From Lineolata rhizophorae (Eukaryota > Ascomycota > Dothideomycetes > Lineolatales > Lineolataceae): 64,000 nt of DNA. The position numbers and the translations under genes were made by a program. Positions 1 to 11,806 of the stretch are shown piece after piece. The number at the start of each line of letters is the position of its first letter. Position 1 is the first letter of the stretch. The stretch is taken from positions 159,525-223,524 of the forward strand of contig MU001688.1 of NCBI GenBank assembly GCA_010093515.1, written 5' to 3'. The notes under the pieces are model-generated. The model saw only the letters and a list, made by a program, of their open reading frames with translations. It searched no databases and was not told where the DNA came from.

Positions 1-3000
1 GGGCCCTCGAAGCAAAGAAAATTTTCTTCGCGCCAGCCGTTGGGCTGGCCTCTCCGACGGCGTCGTGCGTTCGATAACGAGACGTGCGATCTTTTTTGCC
101 CTACGTCTCGGATTGATCCTCGCCGGTTGGGCGAGGCGGCGTGCAACGCTGGCCGGGAGGGCTGGTCTCGGCTTCCGCGTGGAAGGTATGTACATAGCTG
201 CCGGGCGACGGTGCACCCGGCGCCGATAGCGGGAGGGAGGGGAGGGGGGCAAGAGAAGCTCGTCGCCTTCCGCGAAGCAGTCGTATCACGGAGCACGAAG
301 TGAAAGGAGCGGGGGCGTTCTTCTCTTTGTGGGAGTGGGTGGATACCTCGCACCTTTGGGTCGCTATTATTTACCAGCCGTCGAGAACGATGAGAATAAT
401 ATGCGACGGTGTTCGCGCATGGCTTGCAGCCCGACAGCCGACCCAAGGCCCTTGCAATCAAAAAGAAGCGAGAATGCACCTACAATGCGTTTTATTGCTG
501 CCGCGGTTTGCGAACCGCCAGGATGCGAAGGAAGCGAACGGGAGGAATCCTGACGGACGGATGCTCTTGAATTGAATTCAACTCGGTCGCGGAGAGAGGC
601 TGGAGCCGCGTTGCCGTAGCCATCTCGGCGAGCGCATCTGGAGAAAACGAGGGCACCGGCGGAGAGCCCCAGGGCCGGCTGACCCATGATGATGAGTCGC
701 GCTCGCGCACGCACGCACGCACGCGCCACGCAGGCATCTGCAAGTCACGGTCTGGGGTGGGGCGGCTGCGGGCTCGCGAGCGCGCGGCCGCGATCTGGAA
801 CGCGCTTCGGTGGGCGGCTTTTTATCGGCGGCAGCGGCGGAGGACGGGGGGGTGGGTATGTACATATGTATGTGTGTGTGTGCCTTGGTTGCGCGCGTCC
901 CGGTACCGGGGGTGGGCCAGCGCGGTGGAGGCCGGCGGCGCGGCGGCGGGCGGGCGTCGGCTTCCCGAGGAGGCATGCGGCGGCCGGGGCGGCTGGCGAT
1001 GGCGCGCAAATGGAGCGGTCTCGTCGCCCAGTCGTGGCAGGCGCCAAGGCCCCGGCCGACGCGGCCCCTCCACCGGCCGAGCCTGCCGCCTGCTGCGCGA
1101 GGGGCCGAGCGGCGGCGTCGCCCGCGCCCGCTCAAGTGACCGCCGCCGGGGGGGAGGGGGCCGCCGATGGGCACCTCCGCGGGCGCCCATTGGCCTGCGG
1201 CGCCGGGGGCGCGGCGGCCGGGCGGCCCCATCGCCGTACTATCTTATCCTCGCCCCTCCCCACGCGCTCGCTCCCCCAGAGCACCAGAGAAGCACCAGAC
1301 CCGAGCGCCTCTCGTCCTCCCCACGGCGCTGGCGTGAGGGCAGCAGAGAGCGTGCACGACGGCCAGCAACGCCCTCCAGGCTCTGGCGCCCGGGACCCGC
1401 GCACCGCCGCCCGGCCCCGAGCCAGCCCTTGGGGGCTTCCCGGCAAGCCCCTTCCTTCCGCTCCTCTCTCCCGCCGCGGCGGCGCGCCCGCCACGCCCAG
1501 CCCGCAGCGCGCGCCCTGCCCCCGGCGGAACACCACCTGCCTGCCCTTCGCCCTGCGGCCCCCTCCCCTCCAGGCTCCCCTCTCCCCCTCCCCCCCGGCA
1601 TCGCGCGGCTGGGGCCCCAGCACCAGCAACCCAGCCCGCCCGACAGAGCGCCAGAGAGAAGCCTGCGCGCGCCCTACGCTACGCTGCTACAGTACGTAGT
1701 ACATACGCCCAGGCCCGCTCTCCACTCCAACCCACCACTCTCCTCCACTCGCTCCACCGGCGCTGCTCTTCCTCCACCACTCGCCGCCTGCTGCTCGCCG
1801 GCGAAGCTCTCGACTCACCCTGCGCGCGCAAACCAAAACCGCAGACTCTCGCACGACATCCCACTCTCCGCAACCCACCCCCCGCCCGCGGCGCGCTCGT
1901 CCCCCCCCATACCTCTCCCTCCCGTGATCGGCCTGCCTGCCCGTTGCTCGGCCTACCCACGCGCCTTGCTGCAGGTCGACAGGGCAGCGCGAGAAAAAAA
2001 AAAAATTGGACGGTTTCCACATCCGCAATTTGCCCTCCGCGCCGCCTGGGTAGGCTGCCGAGAGGCGCCCGGATCAGAGACAATCTGGAGTGACAGGCGA
2101 CGGATGGCGATCACGTCCTAACGGTTCGGACGAGGTTTGCCTCCAGCTTTTCGGTTGCCCTTGGTGTTTGTTGGTCGCGTCCCTGGACCTGAACCGACAA
2201 CCACCGGGACCTTATTTCTCGAGACGGTGTCGACCGTTTGGGACACCCTCGCCATATACCTACCCTAATTTTTTTTTATTATCATTATTATTTATTGTCG
2301 CGCCTGGCTTTCTCCCCCCCACCCCACCTCCTTCTTCCCAAAGCCAACCCCCCATTCACCGCACAAACGACGCGCCCACTTCGACGAAGCATGCCCGCCG
2401 CAGCCGTCCGACGCCTATCCCGCGACGAAGAGCGAGCTGCCGCGCACGCGAGCGCCTGAAGAAAGCAGTATCCCACGAGGTTGTCTTGGTGCGGACAACG
2501 CTCGAAACCCCCGAGAACTCTAGGGCAAGAAAAAAAGGAATACTTCGCCACCGGACACATACATACGAGCCGTCCCTATTATTATCATTGTTGTTGTTGT
2601 TGTTTTTTTCTTTTGCTTGCCCTGCAGGTCCGCCTGGGGCAATTCCTCGAGAAAGCGCGCTCTTCTCCTCTCGTGCTCCACCGGCGAGCGATTTGCGCCT
2701 GCCGCGTCCGCCGCCGAGTCCGAGCACACGACACACGGTTGCACGAGCGGTGCCTGGTCGGACCCGAACGCTCGATCCCGGCCTGGCAGGGACTGACGCT
2801 GCCCGCGCGTCTGCACTCCCCGTAGCGGACGAGCTCCCGAACACGCGCGCGCGAGAGAGAGAGAGACTCCGCTTTCACCTCTCTCCTCACCTCCACGCTC
2901 CGCCCGGAGCATTAGCCCCCAATCGCCATCCACCGACACTCGAACGCGGAGCAGGTTCCCTTGACCTCCTCCCGCCCTCGGTCCCCACTCTCGTCGTTCA

Positions 3001-3048
3001 CCCGCCCCACTCCGATCTCCCCCCCGAGCGCTTGTTTAGTCAAGGGCA
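1..3048. other. Long GC-rich region upstream of the C2H2 regulator gene
   Basis: I find no convincing gene here. Long open frames exist on both strands (for example 757-2121 plus and 578-1231 minus), but they are low-complexity Arg/Pro/Ala/Gly translations of GC-rich DNA without any recognisable family, and they overlap one another. The sequence holds short CA/CG and TG repeats (about 710-725 and 860-885), strong C/T-rich tracts from about 1230 to 3040, and a TACGTA-type palindrome near 1692. The pyrimidine-rich last 800 bases look like promoter plus 5' leader of the transcription factor at 3049, which is a common arrangement for regulators in filamentous fungi. Leader introns are possible but I cannot place them. 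Confidence 0.6.
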
Positions 3049-6000
3049 ATGTCGGCGCAAATCCTGTCAATGCATCCAGCGCACGCTCCCGACTTTGGCA
3101 AGGCCCGCGAGGCCCTGACTCCGCTGCGCTCCGCCGACGGTCCCGCCATGGCCGGCGCGTCCGCCGCCGCCGCCGCCGCCGCCGCCTCCTCCATCGGCGG
3201 CCACCCCGCCCCGTCGGCGTCCATGACCCCCGGCGGTCCCACCCCCATGGAGGACGTGACCAAGTCGCCCGTCTCGGACGACGCGTCGCGCGGGCGCCGC
3301 CGGACGCGCGGCGAGGGCGACGCCGCAGACGGCGAGACGGACTACAACGGCGACGCGGACGCGGCGGGCGCGGCGGGGTCGTCGCGGAAGAGGCGCCGGA
3401 GCAGGAAGGGCTTGGACAAGAAGTTTGAGTGCCCGCACGAAGGGTGCGGCAAGAGCTATTCGAGGGCCGAGCACCTGTATCGGCATCAGTTGAATCGTGA
3501 GTTCCGAGCCTTTTTGCTTGCTTGCTTGCTTGCTGGTCGCGGCTTGACAAGGCGCCACGGGATGAGGTCTCCAGGAGTTGACGTTTCACATATTCTGGTA
3601 CGCACGCTAACATATCGCAGATAACCCCAAACAAATCTACCACTGCGATTTCCCGGATTGCAACCGCTCATTCGTACGGCAAGACCTGTGTGCTCGCCAC
3701 AAGGAACGACATACGGCGCGAGGCTCTCAGCTTCTGCGCAAAGACACGTTTATGAACAATCTTAATCCCATTGTCACAGGAGCTCTCGCGAACAAGAATG
3801 CCGTCCTTGGGAAGCCGCCGCAAGGCTCGCCACCAGTTCGGCCGGGCGACGGACAGTACCAAACCACCATCCTTAACTCGAACGGAATAGGCGGTAAGCC
3901 AAGCGATCGAAGCTTCATCGTGCAGTCCCCAGCATCCGCCGTTCCCAGCTCGGCAACAGCCGGTTCCGAAATTTCGCCACCGCTGGATGCCCAACTACAC
4001 TCGCCCGCGGCAATGCACGCAGTCAATCGTTCTAAGAGTGACGACATGTATCGTGCGGCAGATGCTCCCCGACCTTACGAAATGAACACGCCACGATCGG
4101 GGCCTTCGTACGGCCCGGGAGGCCCCCAACGACATACGAGCTTTGGGTCGATGGGCGCTCATCGGCCGCAAATCTCCCCGCATACGAGGCCGACGGACAA
4201 TTTTTCGAGGCCCCCTTTACCAAGCCAGCAGTCCGTGCCTGGCTCGGTGCAGAGCAATCCGATGCACTCGCCATACGGCGTCACTCCGACCCAACAGCCA
4301 CAGCAGTACGGCACGCCTCAACAGCAAGCCAGCGGCAGCGGCCATTTCCCGTCGCCATCGCCGGCTACGTATCAGTCACAGCAAAACTTCCCCCAGTTCA
4401 CTTCCCTCCCTCCTCCTACGTTCACGACGATGAGCCAAGCACCCACGAGTAGAGACGACTCGCAGTACGCGACGTCGGGCACACCACGCGCCATGCAGGG
4501 CATTCAAGACGTCAGTTCCGGGGCCAACGACAACAGAATGAGCGGAGTTACGGATGCCTTTGAGCCCAGCTTGCAGCAGCAACCGTATACCATGCCCGTG
4601 TTTGGCGGCGACGGGCTTGGCCGATCGCCGTTCGCCATGGCTGACGACTTCACGGCCTGGTTGTTCAACGACTCGCAGTTCAACAACTCGCCAATGGGGG
4701 GGTATCCCGGGGCCGGCAACATGTCGAACATGATGGGATCGGCGTCGATCGGTCTGCAAGCACCGTACTTCAACTACGATGGCGCCGTCGCGGGGTATTT
4801 GCCTCAGCCTGCTCCTCCGCAGCATCCAATGGCCGTCAACGCGATCTTAGACACGAGTCTGCCCGAGTCCGCACTTTCAGAGTCGAAGCGCCAGGAGATC
4901 ATCGATCTCATCACGATGCGATTTAACGAGACGGATCACGCGCCCGTACGAAAGCAGAAGGAGGAACTTCTCGAGGGTGACAAAGACAACGAGACGCATG
5001 TCCTCAGCTTGCATATGATGCAAGTGTACATTGGCTCGTATTGGTTGCACTTCCACCCGCAACTGCCGATCCTGCACCGGCCTACGTTCAATGCGGACGC
5101 CTGTCCGGATCTGCTCCTGATTTGCATGATGGCTCTGGGCGCCTCATGCTTAGAGAAGAACCACGGCCACGAGGTGACGAACGCATGCTCAGAACTCGCG
5201 AGCTTCTTAGCGTGGCACGTCCGTTGGGAGATCTTCATGGACGCCGACTTCCGGCCGCCGGCGAAACTCTGGATCTTCCAGGCTTTGCTCCTCCTCGAGA
5301 TCTTCGAGAAGATGTACTCAACGCGGCCGCTGCACGAGCGCGCCCACATCCACCACGCGACGACGCTCACGCTGATGCGCCGAGGCAGCTCGCTGATAGG
5401 GCGGTCCGCGCTGGATTCGCCGCCAAGCGTCAACAAGGATGCCAAGCAAGGATCGGTTTCTTCGTCGAACGGTTCCGCGCACGCGTCCGGCACCAACACG
5501 CCCGACGAGTGGTGGCATCACTGGATCACGAACGAGGCGACGCGGCGCGCCGCGTTTGCGGCCTTCGTCATGGACTCCATCCACGCCACCATGTTCGGAC
5601 ATTCGGCCGTCATGGTCGCCCACGAGATGCGGCTTCCGCTGCCATGCGACGAGGCTCTGTGGTCCGCGACGAGCAGCGCAGAAGTTGGACGCGTGGAAGC
5701 CAGCCTGCACGCCAACGGCGTCAAGCCGACGACGTTCCTCGACGGGTTGAAGAAGACGCTGAATGGGCAGCCGGTTCGGACAAATTCGTTTGGCCGGACG
5801 ATCCTCATGGCGGGGTTACTAAGCGTGTCTTGGCACATGAACCAGCGTGACCTCCAGGTCAGCTCCCTGGGTGTATCGCAGGCCCTGGGCGGCCGCGACA
5901 AGTGGCGCGGCTCCCTGACGCGCGCCTTTGACTTCTGGAAGCGCGACTTCGACGAGTCGCTGGCCAAGAGCAACGACCTCGCGGCCCCCGGCGCCTACAG

Positions 6001-6673
6001 CTACTCCAACGCCATGGACGACGACAACGTCTTCGAGTCGCGCACGGTTCTGCACCACCTCGCGCACATGGCCATGCACGTCGACATCGTCGACTGCCAG
6101 ATCTTCGCCGGCGCTCCCCGTCTGCTCGGCCGCTCCATCACCAACCAGGACTACCAGGGTGCAAAGCGCCGCATGCAGGAGAACTGGGCGCCCACGGCGC
6201 GCGCCCGCGACGCCACCTTCTACGCGCTGCGCTTCCTCGGAGCCGTGCTGCTGCCAGAGGACCACCACCACCACCACGGCGGGGTGCAAGCGGGGTCGCC
6301 ACCGTCGGCCCTGAGCCTCGACTACTCGGCGCGCGACGACTTCCTGCTCAACCGGCCATGGGTGCTGTACTTCGCGACGCTGATCGTGTGGTCGTACGGG
6401 TTCGCGCTGGACGGGCCGATCCGGCGGCCGTACGGGCTGGCGTCGGACGAGGCGCGGCTGCGCGACATGGGCGACTTCCTGCGGCGCGTCGGCGGCGTGC
6501 GGGCCCCCGACGACCTGGCCAAGACGGCCGAGCGCAACCGCTGCCTCGGCCTGCTGATGCTCATGCGCGACATGTTCCGCAAGACGCGCTGGGAGCTGCT
6601 GCACGAGGCCAGCACGCTGCTGAACAAGTGCGTCGAGATGCTGGCGCCGGGGCAGGGGCAGAGTGGGGGGTGA
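3049..6673 (+). CDS. C2H2 zinc-finger transcription factor with fungal_trans domain
   Basis: Two exons, 3049-3496 and 3621-6673, give 1166 residues. The intron has a GTGAGT donor, a GCTAAC branch site and a GCAG acceptor. The splice completes the last histidine of finger 1, which strongly supports it. Residues 1-120 are Ala/Pro/Gly-rich and end in a basic stretch (RKRRRSRK) that may act as a nuclear signal. Finger 1 spans C128-H150 and finger 2 C158-H180. A long Gln/Pro/Ser-rich linker follows, then a region at about 609-745 (YWLHFHPQLPILHRPTF and following) matching the fungal-specific transcription factor domain (PF04082 type). A histidine run lies near residue 1025. Such proteins are nuclear DNA-binding regulators, but the target genes cannot be inferred. 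Neighbouring genes do not form a pathway with it. The ATG at 3049 lies in a good context (GGGCAATGT) at the end of a pyrimidine-rich leader. Confidence 0.93.
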
Positions 6674-8931
6674 GATTTGGTGTTGGGGGGGAGAGTGGGT
6701 GATGGAGGGACGGGAGGGACGGAAGGAGGGATGAAATGGGATTGGGGAGAGGAAAGGAGTATGTGGGGACTGCATGGTCTCAATTGGGTTAGACGAGTAT
6801 ATGGGCATGCGTGAATGCGTTCGAGCTTTTTTTTGGTTTTTTTTTATGGAGCCTGTTGGGAACGGACGGGAAAAATCTCGTATTAGCGAGATATTTTGGA
6901 AGAGCGGTTGGTTTTCGGGTGAGTGGGAAAAAGGGAAACGAAGGACGGGCATGCGGGAAGAGGGTTTTCGAGGGGCCCTTGTTATGGCGCAATTCGGGGG
7001 GTCTCTCTCTGGAGATTTGGACTTGCGGTTGCGTGAAAGTGACTGCATTTTAACTTTTGATGTGTATGGACAAGTTTTTTCTTTCTTCTTATGGTTGGCT
7101 TTGCGTGGGAGGAATTAGGGCGCCTTTTTTTTTAGTTTGTTTGCTGTTTTTATCTGCTTACTATTTAGTGTCTCCCTGATCTGCTTTTGATCTACCGGTT
7201 TTTTCCCGCCTTCTTTTACCTACTCTCACCTCTTTTCTCTCTCTATCTCCGTCCCGACTTTCCCTGTATCTATCGAGTCGGTCTTTATATTGGCTCTTCT
7301 GGCTGGGTTGCAGGGGTTTGTGTAATTATTGGCAAGTCAGTTGGTTAGGGCAGGCTGATCGATCGAGGGTGTATTTTGTGGATCTTCTTCCTTCTTTTCA
7401 TCTCTATATACCAATGTGTGCGTTGGCTCCTTTTTTTTGGCTGGCTTTTCTTGTCTCTATGCTTGGCTTTGGCGTAGTGAGACTTTATTTTTCCATCATC
7501 TCTTTTTCCAAATGTCAGTCTGCCTCCCTCTCAAAGCTTGTTTTCCAAAGATGTTCTCTGGTCTGGTTTTCGTGCCTGGGAGGGAGGCTTCGGTTCCTGT
7601 CTTTTCCTCTTGTGGACAGTACTATGGGAGAGAAGGATGTGTTTTCCTGACTCGGCCCCTGTTGTGAATGTAGCGCGTGTTTTCCCACCATTTTTTTCTT
7701 CTTTTCCTTCTTTTTAATTTACTTGATTTTGGCGTATGCTCTTTGTCTTGCTTGTGTTTTCGATGTGAGTTTTCTGTACGCTCGTGGCTCGCTTCATGAC
7801 GATATATCTTTTGCCCTCTCCAAACATACCTGCGGTTATATTTCTTGCTCGTGATGGCTAACGAAGCGGCTATTGTTTGGTTTGGCCGGGCTGGGCTGGG
7901 CTGGGCTGGGTTTTGTGGGCCTGGGAATGGGCCGTGGTGGGTGGATCGACGAATGTGCTGCTGGGAAGGGATAAGCGGCTGGAATGGAAGAAATGGGTTG
8001 TAAGATCTGGCAGAACAACCCTTTTTTTTGCAGATTTCCAACTGCTCTATGTGGGTGTTGTATCTAAGTAGTCAATTTTGGTAGTGAACGCAGTTGTTCT
8101 AAGTTGTTATTACGTGCGGGTGGTGTGCTGTGCCGTGGTTCAAGTGGTGGTTGGTTGGTAAATGGACGTTCTTTAGCAGAGATGTATCTCTGGAATCATC
8201 TTGGGATAGACTGGACAATTGTAAGATGGAGATGCCCACCAGTGCTGATATGCGCCTCTGCAGTTAAACAATAGCGAAATATGCATGGCAACAAATCGCA
8301 TGATGACAGTATTCAATACCAAAGGTGAAACAATAACTCTCATTATATCTACAAAGGCAATCAAGACGGGAAATTAAGATAAAAAAAAGGTTTAAACATG
8401 AAAGTGGTCTGTTGCGGATGCATAAATAGCTCGGCAGAGCTAATCAAGTTGGCCAACTTCACGCCGGTCGCATGTCATTGTAACTAGAAAAGTTTAGGAA
8501 TGTGCTGCAGAAGCCAGTCATACGACCTAGTTCTGCGCAGCAACAAAGCCCATCAGCTCAGGCACGTTCAATTTTTTTTTTTCCCCATTCGAAAATCTTG
8601 ACATCTGTCATCACTCTCTCCATTCAAACCGTCTTGTCAATACAGCTGGTTGAAGCGCAGGTACATCAAAGCTAGATTTACGTATTTCGGAGCTTACATT
8701 GCAAGCGCTGACAGCCGTACTTATGTACATTTCCGCCCGCACTTCACAGTAGCTATAGTATCTGCGGACTATTCTCCTCCTACCTTCGGCGACCTGTCAT
8801 TGGAGGCAGCCTTGTACCTTCACTCCAACTGTTTTTTCTTTTCCTACGACATCCTGGTCCACAACGCAGCATTCATCCCTCATTTTGTATTTGGACTACA
8901 CATAAAGCGGAGCATTAAGCAGGACGAAGCA
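6674..8931. other. T-rich non-coding stretch downstream of the C2H2 regulator
   Basis: No supported gene. The first 100 bases after the stop are strongly G/purine-rich on the plus strand; the strand then becomes T-rich with many poly-T runs up to about 8050. This probably includes the 3' UTR and terminator of the upstream gene. Short frames such as 7318-7650 translate to Phe/Leu-rich noise caused by the T-richness. A (GGGCT)n tract lies at 7888-7910. From about 8200 the composition turns AT-richer, marking the start of the accessory stretch. The open frame continuous with the next ORF from 8650 lacks an ATG until 8932. Confidence 0.6.
7888..7910 (+). repeat. (GGGCT)n short tandem repeat, G-quadruplex candidate
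   Basis: Five GGG runs separated by CT occur in direct succession. This spacing fits the usual pattern for an intramolecular G-quadruplex (four or more G3 runs with short loops). It is intergenic, in the T-rich stretch after the C2H2 regulator. Any function is unknown. Confidence 0.8.
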
Positions 8932-9387
8932 ATGGCCAACGTAAATAAGAGGCCTAGCCCATCTGACGAAATGAAGCTCCTTCCAAGTGATAGCCGACCC
9001 ATATCACAGGAAAACGACGAGTCCTCGTTCCAGTTTACAGGCCCCTCGGTCAAGATGCGCCGGCATGCTGCTGACTTCAGCAAGAACACCGGCAAGGCAT
9101 GCATGCAAGAAGAACAGAACCCAAGCACTACTAACAGCCTTTCTCTTACGCATTTCAACAGCTGGAAGAGGCGCTTTCTTGCCAAGTTCAACAAGGTCTT
9201 TGCTGAGATTTGGGTTGATGTCGATGCGCTTCAGGGCCGCTGTGGCGCGCTTGAGAAAGAGAACAGCGCTCTCCACCAACGACTCGTCGAGGTAGAGAGA
9301 AAGATGAATAATATTCAAATGAAGGGTGACTTGGAAGCTGTCCGCGCTGTTTGTGAGAACACTTCAATGGAGGCATGCACCAACTAA
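8932..9387 (+). CDS. Orphan 151-residue protein with C-terminal leucine-zipper-like coiled coil
   Basis: An intronless frame starting at the first ATG (MANVNKRPSP). The frame is open upstream to 8650 but begins there with TTG, and the extra residues read like translated leader, so 8932 is preferred. I do not recognise the family. Residues 1-75 are polar and probably disordered. Residues 76-95 are basic/aromatic (SWKRRFLAKFNKVF). Residues 97-128 form a likely coiled coil with heptad-spaced L100, L107, L114 and V121. It is not a canonical bZIP because the basic region consensus (N-x7-R) is absent. It could be a dimerising regulator or a fragment of one. Codon use is less GC-biased than in the conserved neighbours, and its location beside an F-box gene suggests a lineage-specific accessory gene. 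Expression is not shown by the sequence. Confidence 0.5.
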   Translation: MANVNKRPSPSDEMKLLPSDSRPISQENDESSFQFTGPSVKMRRHAADFSKNTGKACMQEEQNPSTTNSLSLTHFNSWKRRFLAKFNKVFAEIWVDVDALQGRCGALEKENSALHQRLVEVERKMNNIQMKGDLEAVRAVCENTSMEACTN

Positions 9388-10064
9388 ATTGCTACCACTT
9401 TGTCAGGGCGCAACATCACCACTGCACTATTCACCATTCTGTTGTGGTGGAGTCATGCTTGGGGGTAGTTTAACTTGTTAACGTGTTCATTTTCGACTTG
9501 AGAGGAATTCACATGTTAATTGGACGGCGATCCATAGTGGAAGCTTAAAGCAGCAAGGTTCAGGTTAGTTGCGGGGAGAAAAGAGGGGACATCCTGTTCG
9601 CCGTGGCTTATGAAGAGGTGACATGTTACTATGAACAAGGTGATCCTAAATCTAACAAATTGGTGAGGCTTAGAATAGTTTGTTTCTTGTAACAGAATAC
9701 GGAGGTGCATGCTTGTAACACTTCATAGCGGTCCATGCACCCTTACTTTAAACAGTCGCTTTAACCTAACTCACCCAGAGTACTTTGCTACAAGTAATTT
9801 ATCACTATATGAGTATAAATTTCCCGTATATTTGTTCTTTCAAACCATAACTTTCTCTTTCCACAACTACTAGGGAATCTGTATCCTTGTCTGTTACGTC
9901 TTTCAACCCCCAACGCGACGCACCAACTTCGGCCTTTCTATCTTCATCATATCGGTCCGAAGCTAAGAAATAGCCACTAAATTTTCATGCTCCGGCTTCT
10001 GATACGGAAATTCGAATAAAATCAAAGTCATCAGGGAATTCCCAGTACCTATTCCGTACCAGTC
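9388..10064. other. AT-richer intergenic stretch before the F-box gene
   Basis: Short frames only, none convincing. It presumably carries the promoter of the F-box gene starting at 10065. Confidence 0.5.
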
Positions 10065-11465
10065 ATGGCAGGGAAGCCAACCCTACCTACGCTACCGCCC
10101 GAGATGCTAGCAATGATTGTCAAAAATTTGGCGGAGGACAGGAACAATTTAGTATGGCTTAGTCTGGTCAGCAAGATATTTCACGAACATACGTACCAGG
10201 AGCTCTACAGATCCAATAGGGATGTCGAAATCGGCTGCCTTGGCCGCTTCCTGCAAACCATTGTAGATAACGAAAGGGCTCGGAACGCAGTCCGAACGAT
10301 ATATTGTGGCATTCAGCACTTGTACGAGGAACAGTATTGGAATTTTGACCAGAGAATATTCTATAATGTCTCCACTTCCCTATCGGCTTACATATCGCCG
10401 TTGGCTTTCAACTCTACCGAAGCTGATATGATCCAGAGACTTGTCGACACCGGAAACGCGCTATACCTCTCTATCGCGCCTCTGCTGGTTTGTCCGAATC
10501 TTATCTTCTTCGGGATCACGGAGGCCTGGGACAACTGGAACAGCACCATAATGCCATTCGTAAGAGAATCACCATCGTTTCATAAGCTAAGGAGCTTCCA
10601 TTACGTCGGAAATGTCCTTCCAACTCTTCGGAAATTGTCGGATATTGAGACAATGTTCGCAAGCGAATCACTCCGAGAAGTGTCGATCACAGGCATGACG
10701 CTGAGCAAGCACTATCTGGCTGACTTGGACAAGATGGGTCCAAAGCCGAAGATCCAAAAGCTCGTGTTCCGGGATGCACTGATAGATACGGATCCAAGCA
10801 GCGCTGCCAAACTGGAGCTTCTCTTCTCGAATTTCGTCGGCCTTCTGACGTTTGAATACTCATCACCTTACATCGAGTCCATAGGAACGAATCTACTAAG
10901 GACCGACTTGGATTTCCTCGGAAAGGCTTTACTCCAGATGCGTCATACGTTGAGAAGCCTCACTATTGACTTGAGCAAATCATTTCTATACCCCACCAGG
11001 AGGATAGATGCTGTACGGCCACTGCCGCATGTAAACGAGCTGAGCAATCTTGAATACCTTCGGGTTTCATCGGAAGTTCTTCTTGGGAAGACGGAAGGAG
11101 ATATGCCAAACACTATGACAAGCCTGGCTACTGTACGCGATCGGCTTCCTTGGTGTTTGAGAAAACTCGAGATACGCAAGGAATACTACGGTTCCCCGCC
11201 AATAACGTCATTTGTTGAAGAACTCATACAGATGAAGGAACTAGGCGATATTGCATTGGAAGAGCTCAAACTTGTCGAAAGGGTTACTGCATGGGACGCC
11301 CTCGACATCATAAACCGGCACCGGTGGTTCGATCGCAGGCTCATGAATATACGAACGCGCTCCGACCAAAGTACCATTTTTGAACAAACAAAGTCGAAGG
11401 AAATGGTCAGGGGAAATAGCAGCCCCGTTGAGTATGATTTATGCATTATACGGTGGACTAAGTAA
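10065..11465 (+). CDS. F-box domain protein (466 aa)
   Basis: A single uninterrupted frame from an ATG in good context (AGTCATGGC). Residues 6-50 (LPTLPPEMLAMIVKNL, then LSLVSKIFHEHTYQELYR) match the fungal F-box pattern: an LPPE(M/L) start, a hydrophobic helix, an L-x-L-V-S-K centre and a following 'LYR' helix. The remainder is leucine-patterned without clear Kelch or WD repeats, and may be degenerate leucine-rich repeats as in many fungal F-box proteins. Known family role: substrate adaptor of SCF ubiquitin ligases through Skp1. The substrate is unknown. It lies in an AT-richer stretch between an orphan coiled-coil ORF and a decayed gene. Such fast-evolving F-box genes are commonly expanded in Pezizomycotina. 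Confidence 0.82.
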   Translation: MAGKPTLPTLPPEMLAMIVKNLAEDRNNLVWLSLVSKIFHEHTYQELYRSNRDVEIGCLGRFLQTIVDNERARNAVRTIYCGIQHLYEEQYWNFDQRIFYNVSTSLSAYISPLAFNSTEADMIQRLVDTGNALYLSIAPLLVCPNLIFFGITEAWDNWNSTIMPFVRESPSFHKLRSFHYVGNVLPTLRKLSDIETMFASESLREVSITGMTLSKHYLADLDKMGPKPKIQKLVFRDALIDTDPSSAAKLELLFSNFVGLLTFEYSSPYIESIGTNLLRTDLDFLGKALLQMRHTLRSLTIDLSKSFLYPTRRIDAVRPLPHVNELSNLEYLRVSSEVLLGKTEGDMPNTMTSLATVRDRLPWCLRKLEIRKEYYGSPPITSFVEELIQMKELGDIALEELKLVERVTAWDALDIINRHRWFDRRLMNIRTRSDQSTIFEQTKSKEMVRGNSSPVEYDLCIIRWTK

Positions 11466-11806
11466 GGCACGGCTGTACGCAGAAGGCAACTCAAATGGTG
11501 TCGATCACATGGTGAGCTCAGAATGAGCGGAACAGAATTCTAGCATGCGTGGATTATTTCAACTTCTGTCCTGGTAACATTTTGTGGCTTTGTTACACCT
11601 CTATCACTGTGGGCTGCCACACCATAAGTTATATTATCTACATTCAGCTACAAAAGTTCAGGTGCACATAGATGACTACATACTAAAATCGAACGATGAC
11701 AGGCTTCTACCTACAAATAAATAAGTAGACAAGGACGCACATGTAATTATAATTTTCTGAGCTCGAGAAAGAGTCTGATATGTCCTTGATCCGCCACGGA
11801 TAGCAT
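11466..11806. other. AT-rich intergenic stretch after the F-box gene
   Basis: Nothing recognisable apart from presumed 3' UTR of the F-box gene. Confidence 0.5.

Noticed and set aside
757-2121. 454-codon plus-strand frame in the upstream GC-rich region
   Set aside because: Arg/Pro/Ser-rich low complexity, overlapped by equally long frames in other phases; no protein-like pattern.
5819-7048. 409-codon minus-strand frame opposite the C2H2 regulator
   Set aside because: Val/Arg/His-rich complement of a GC-rich exon, running into the non-coding 3' flank; no family features.
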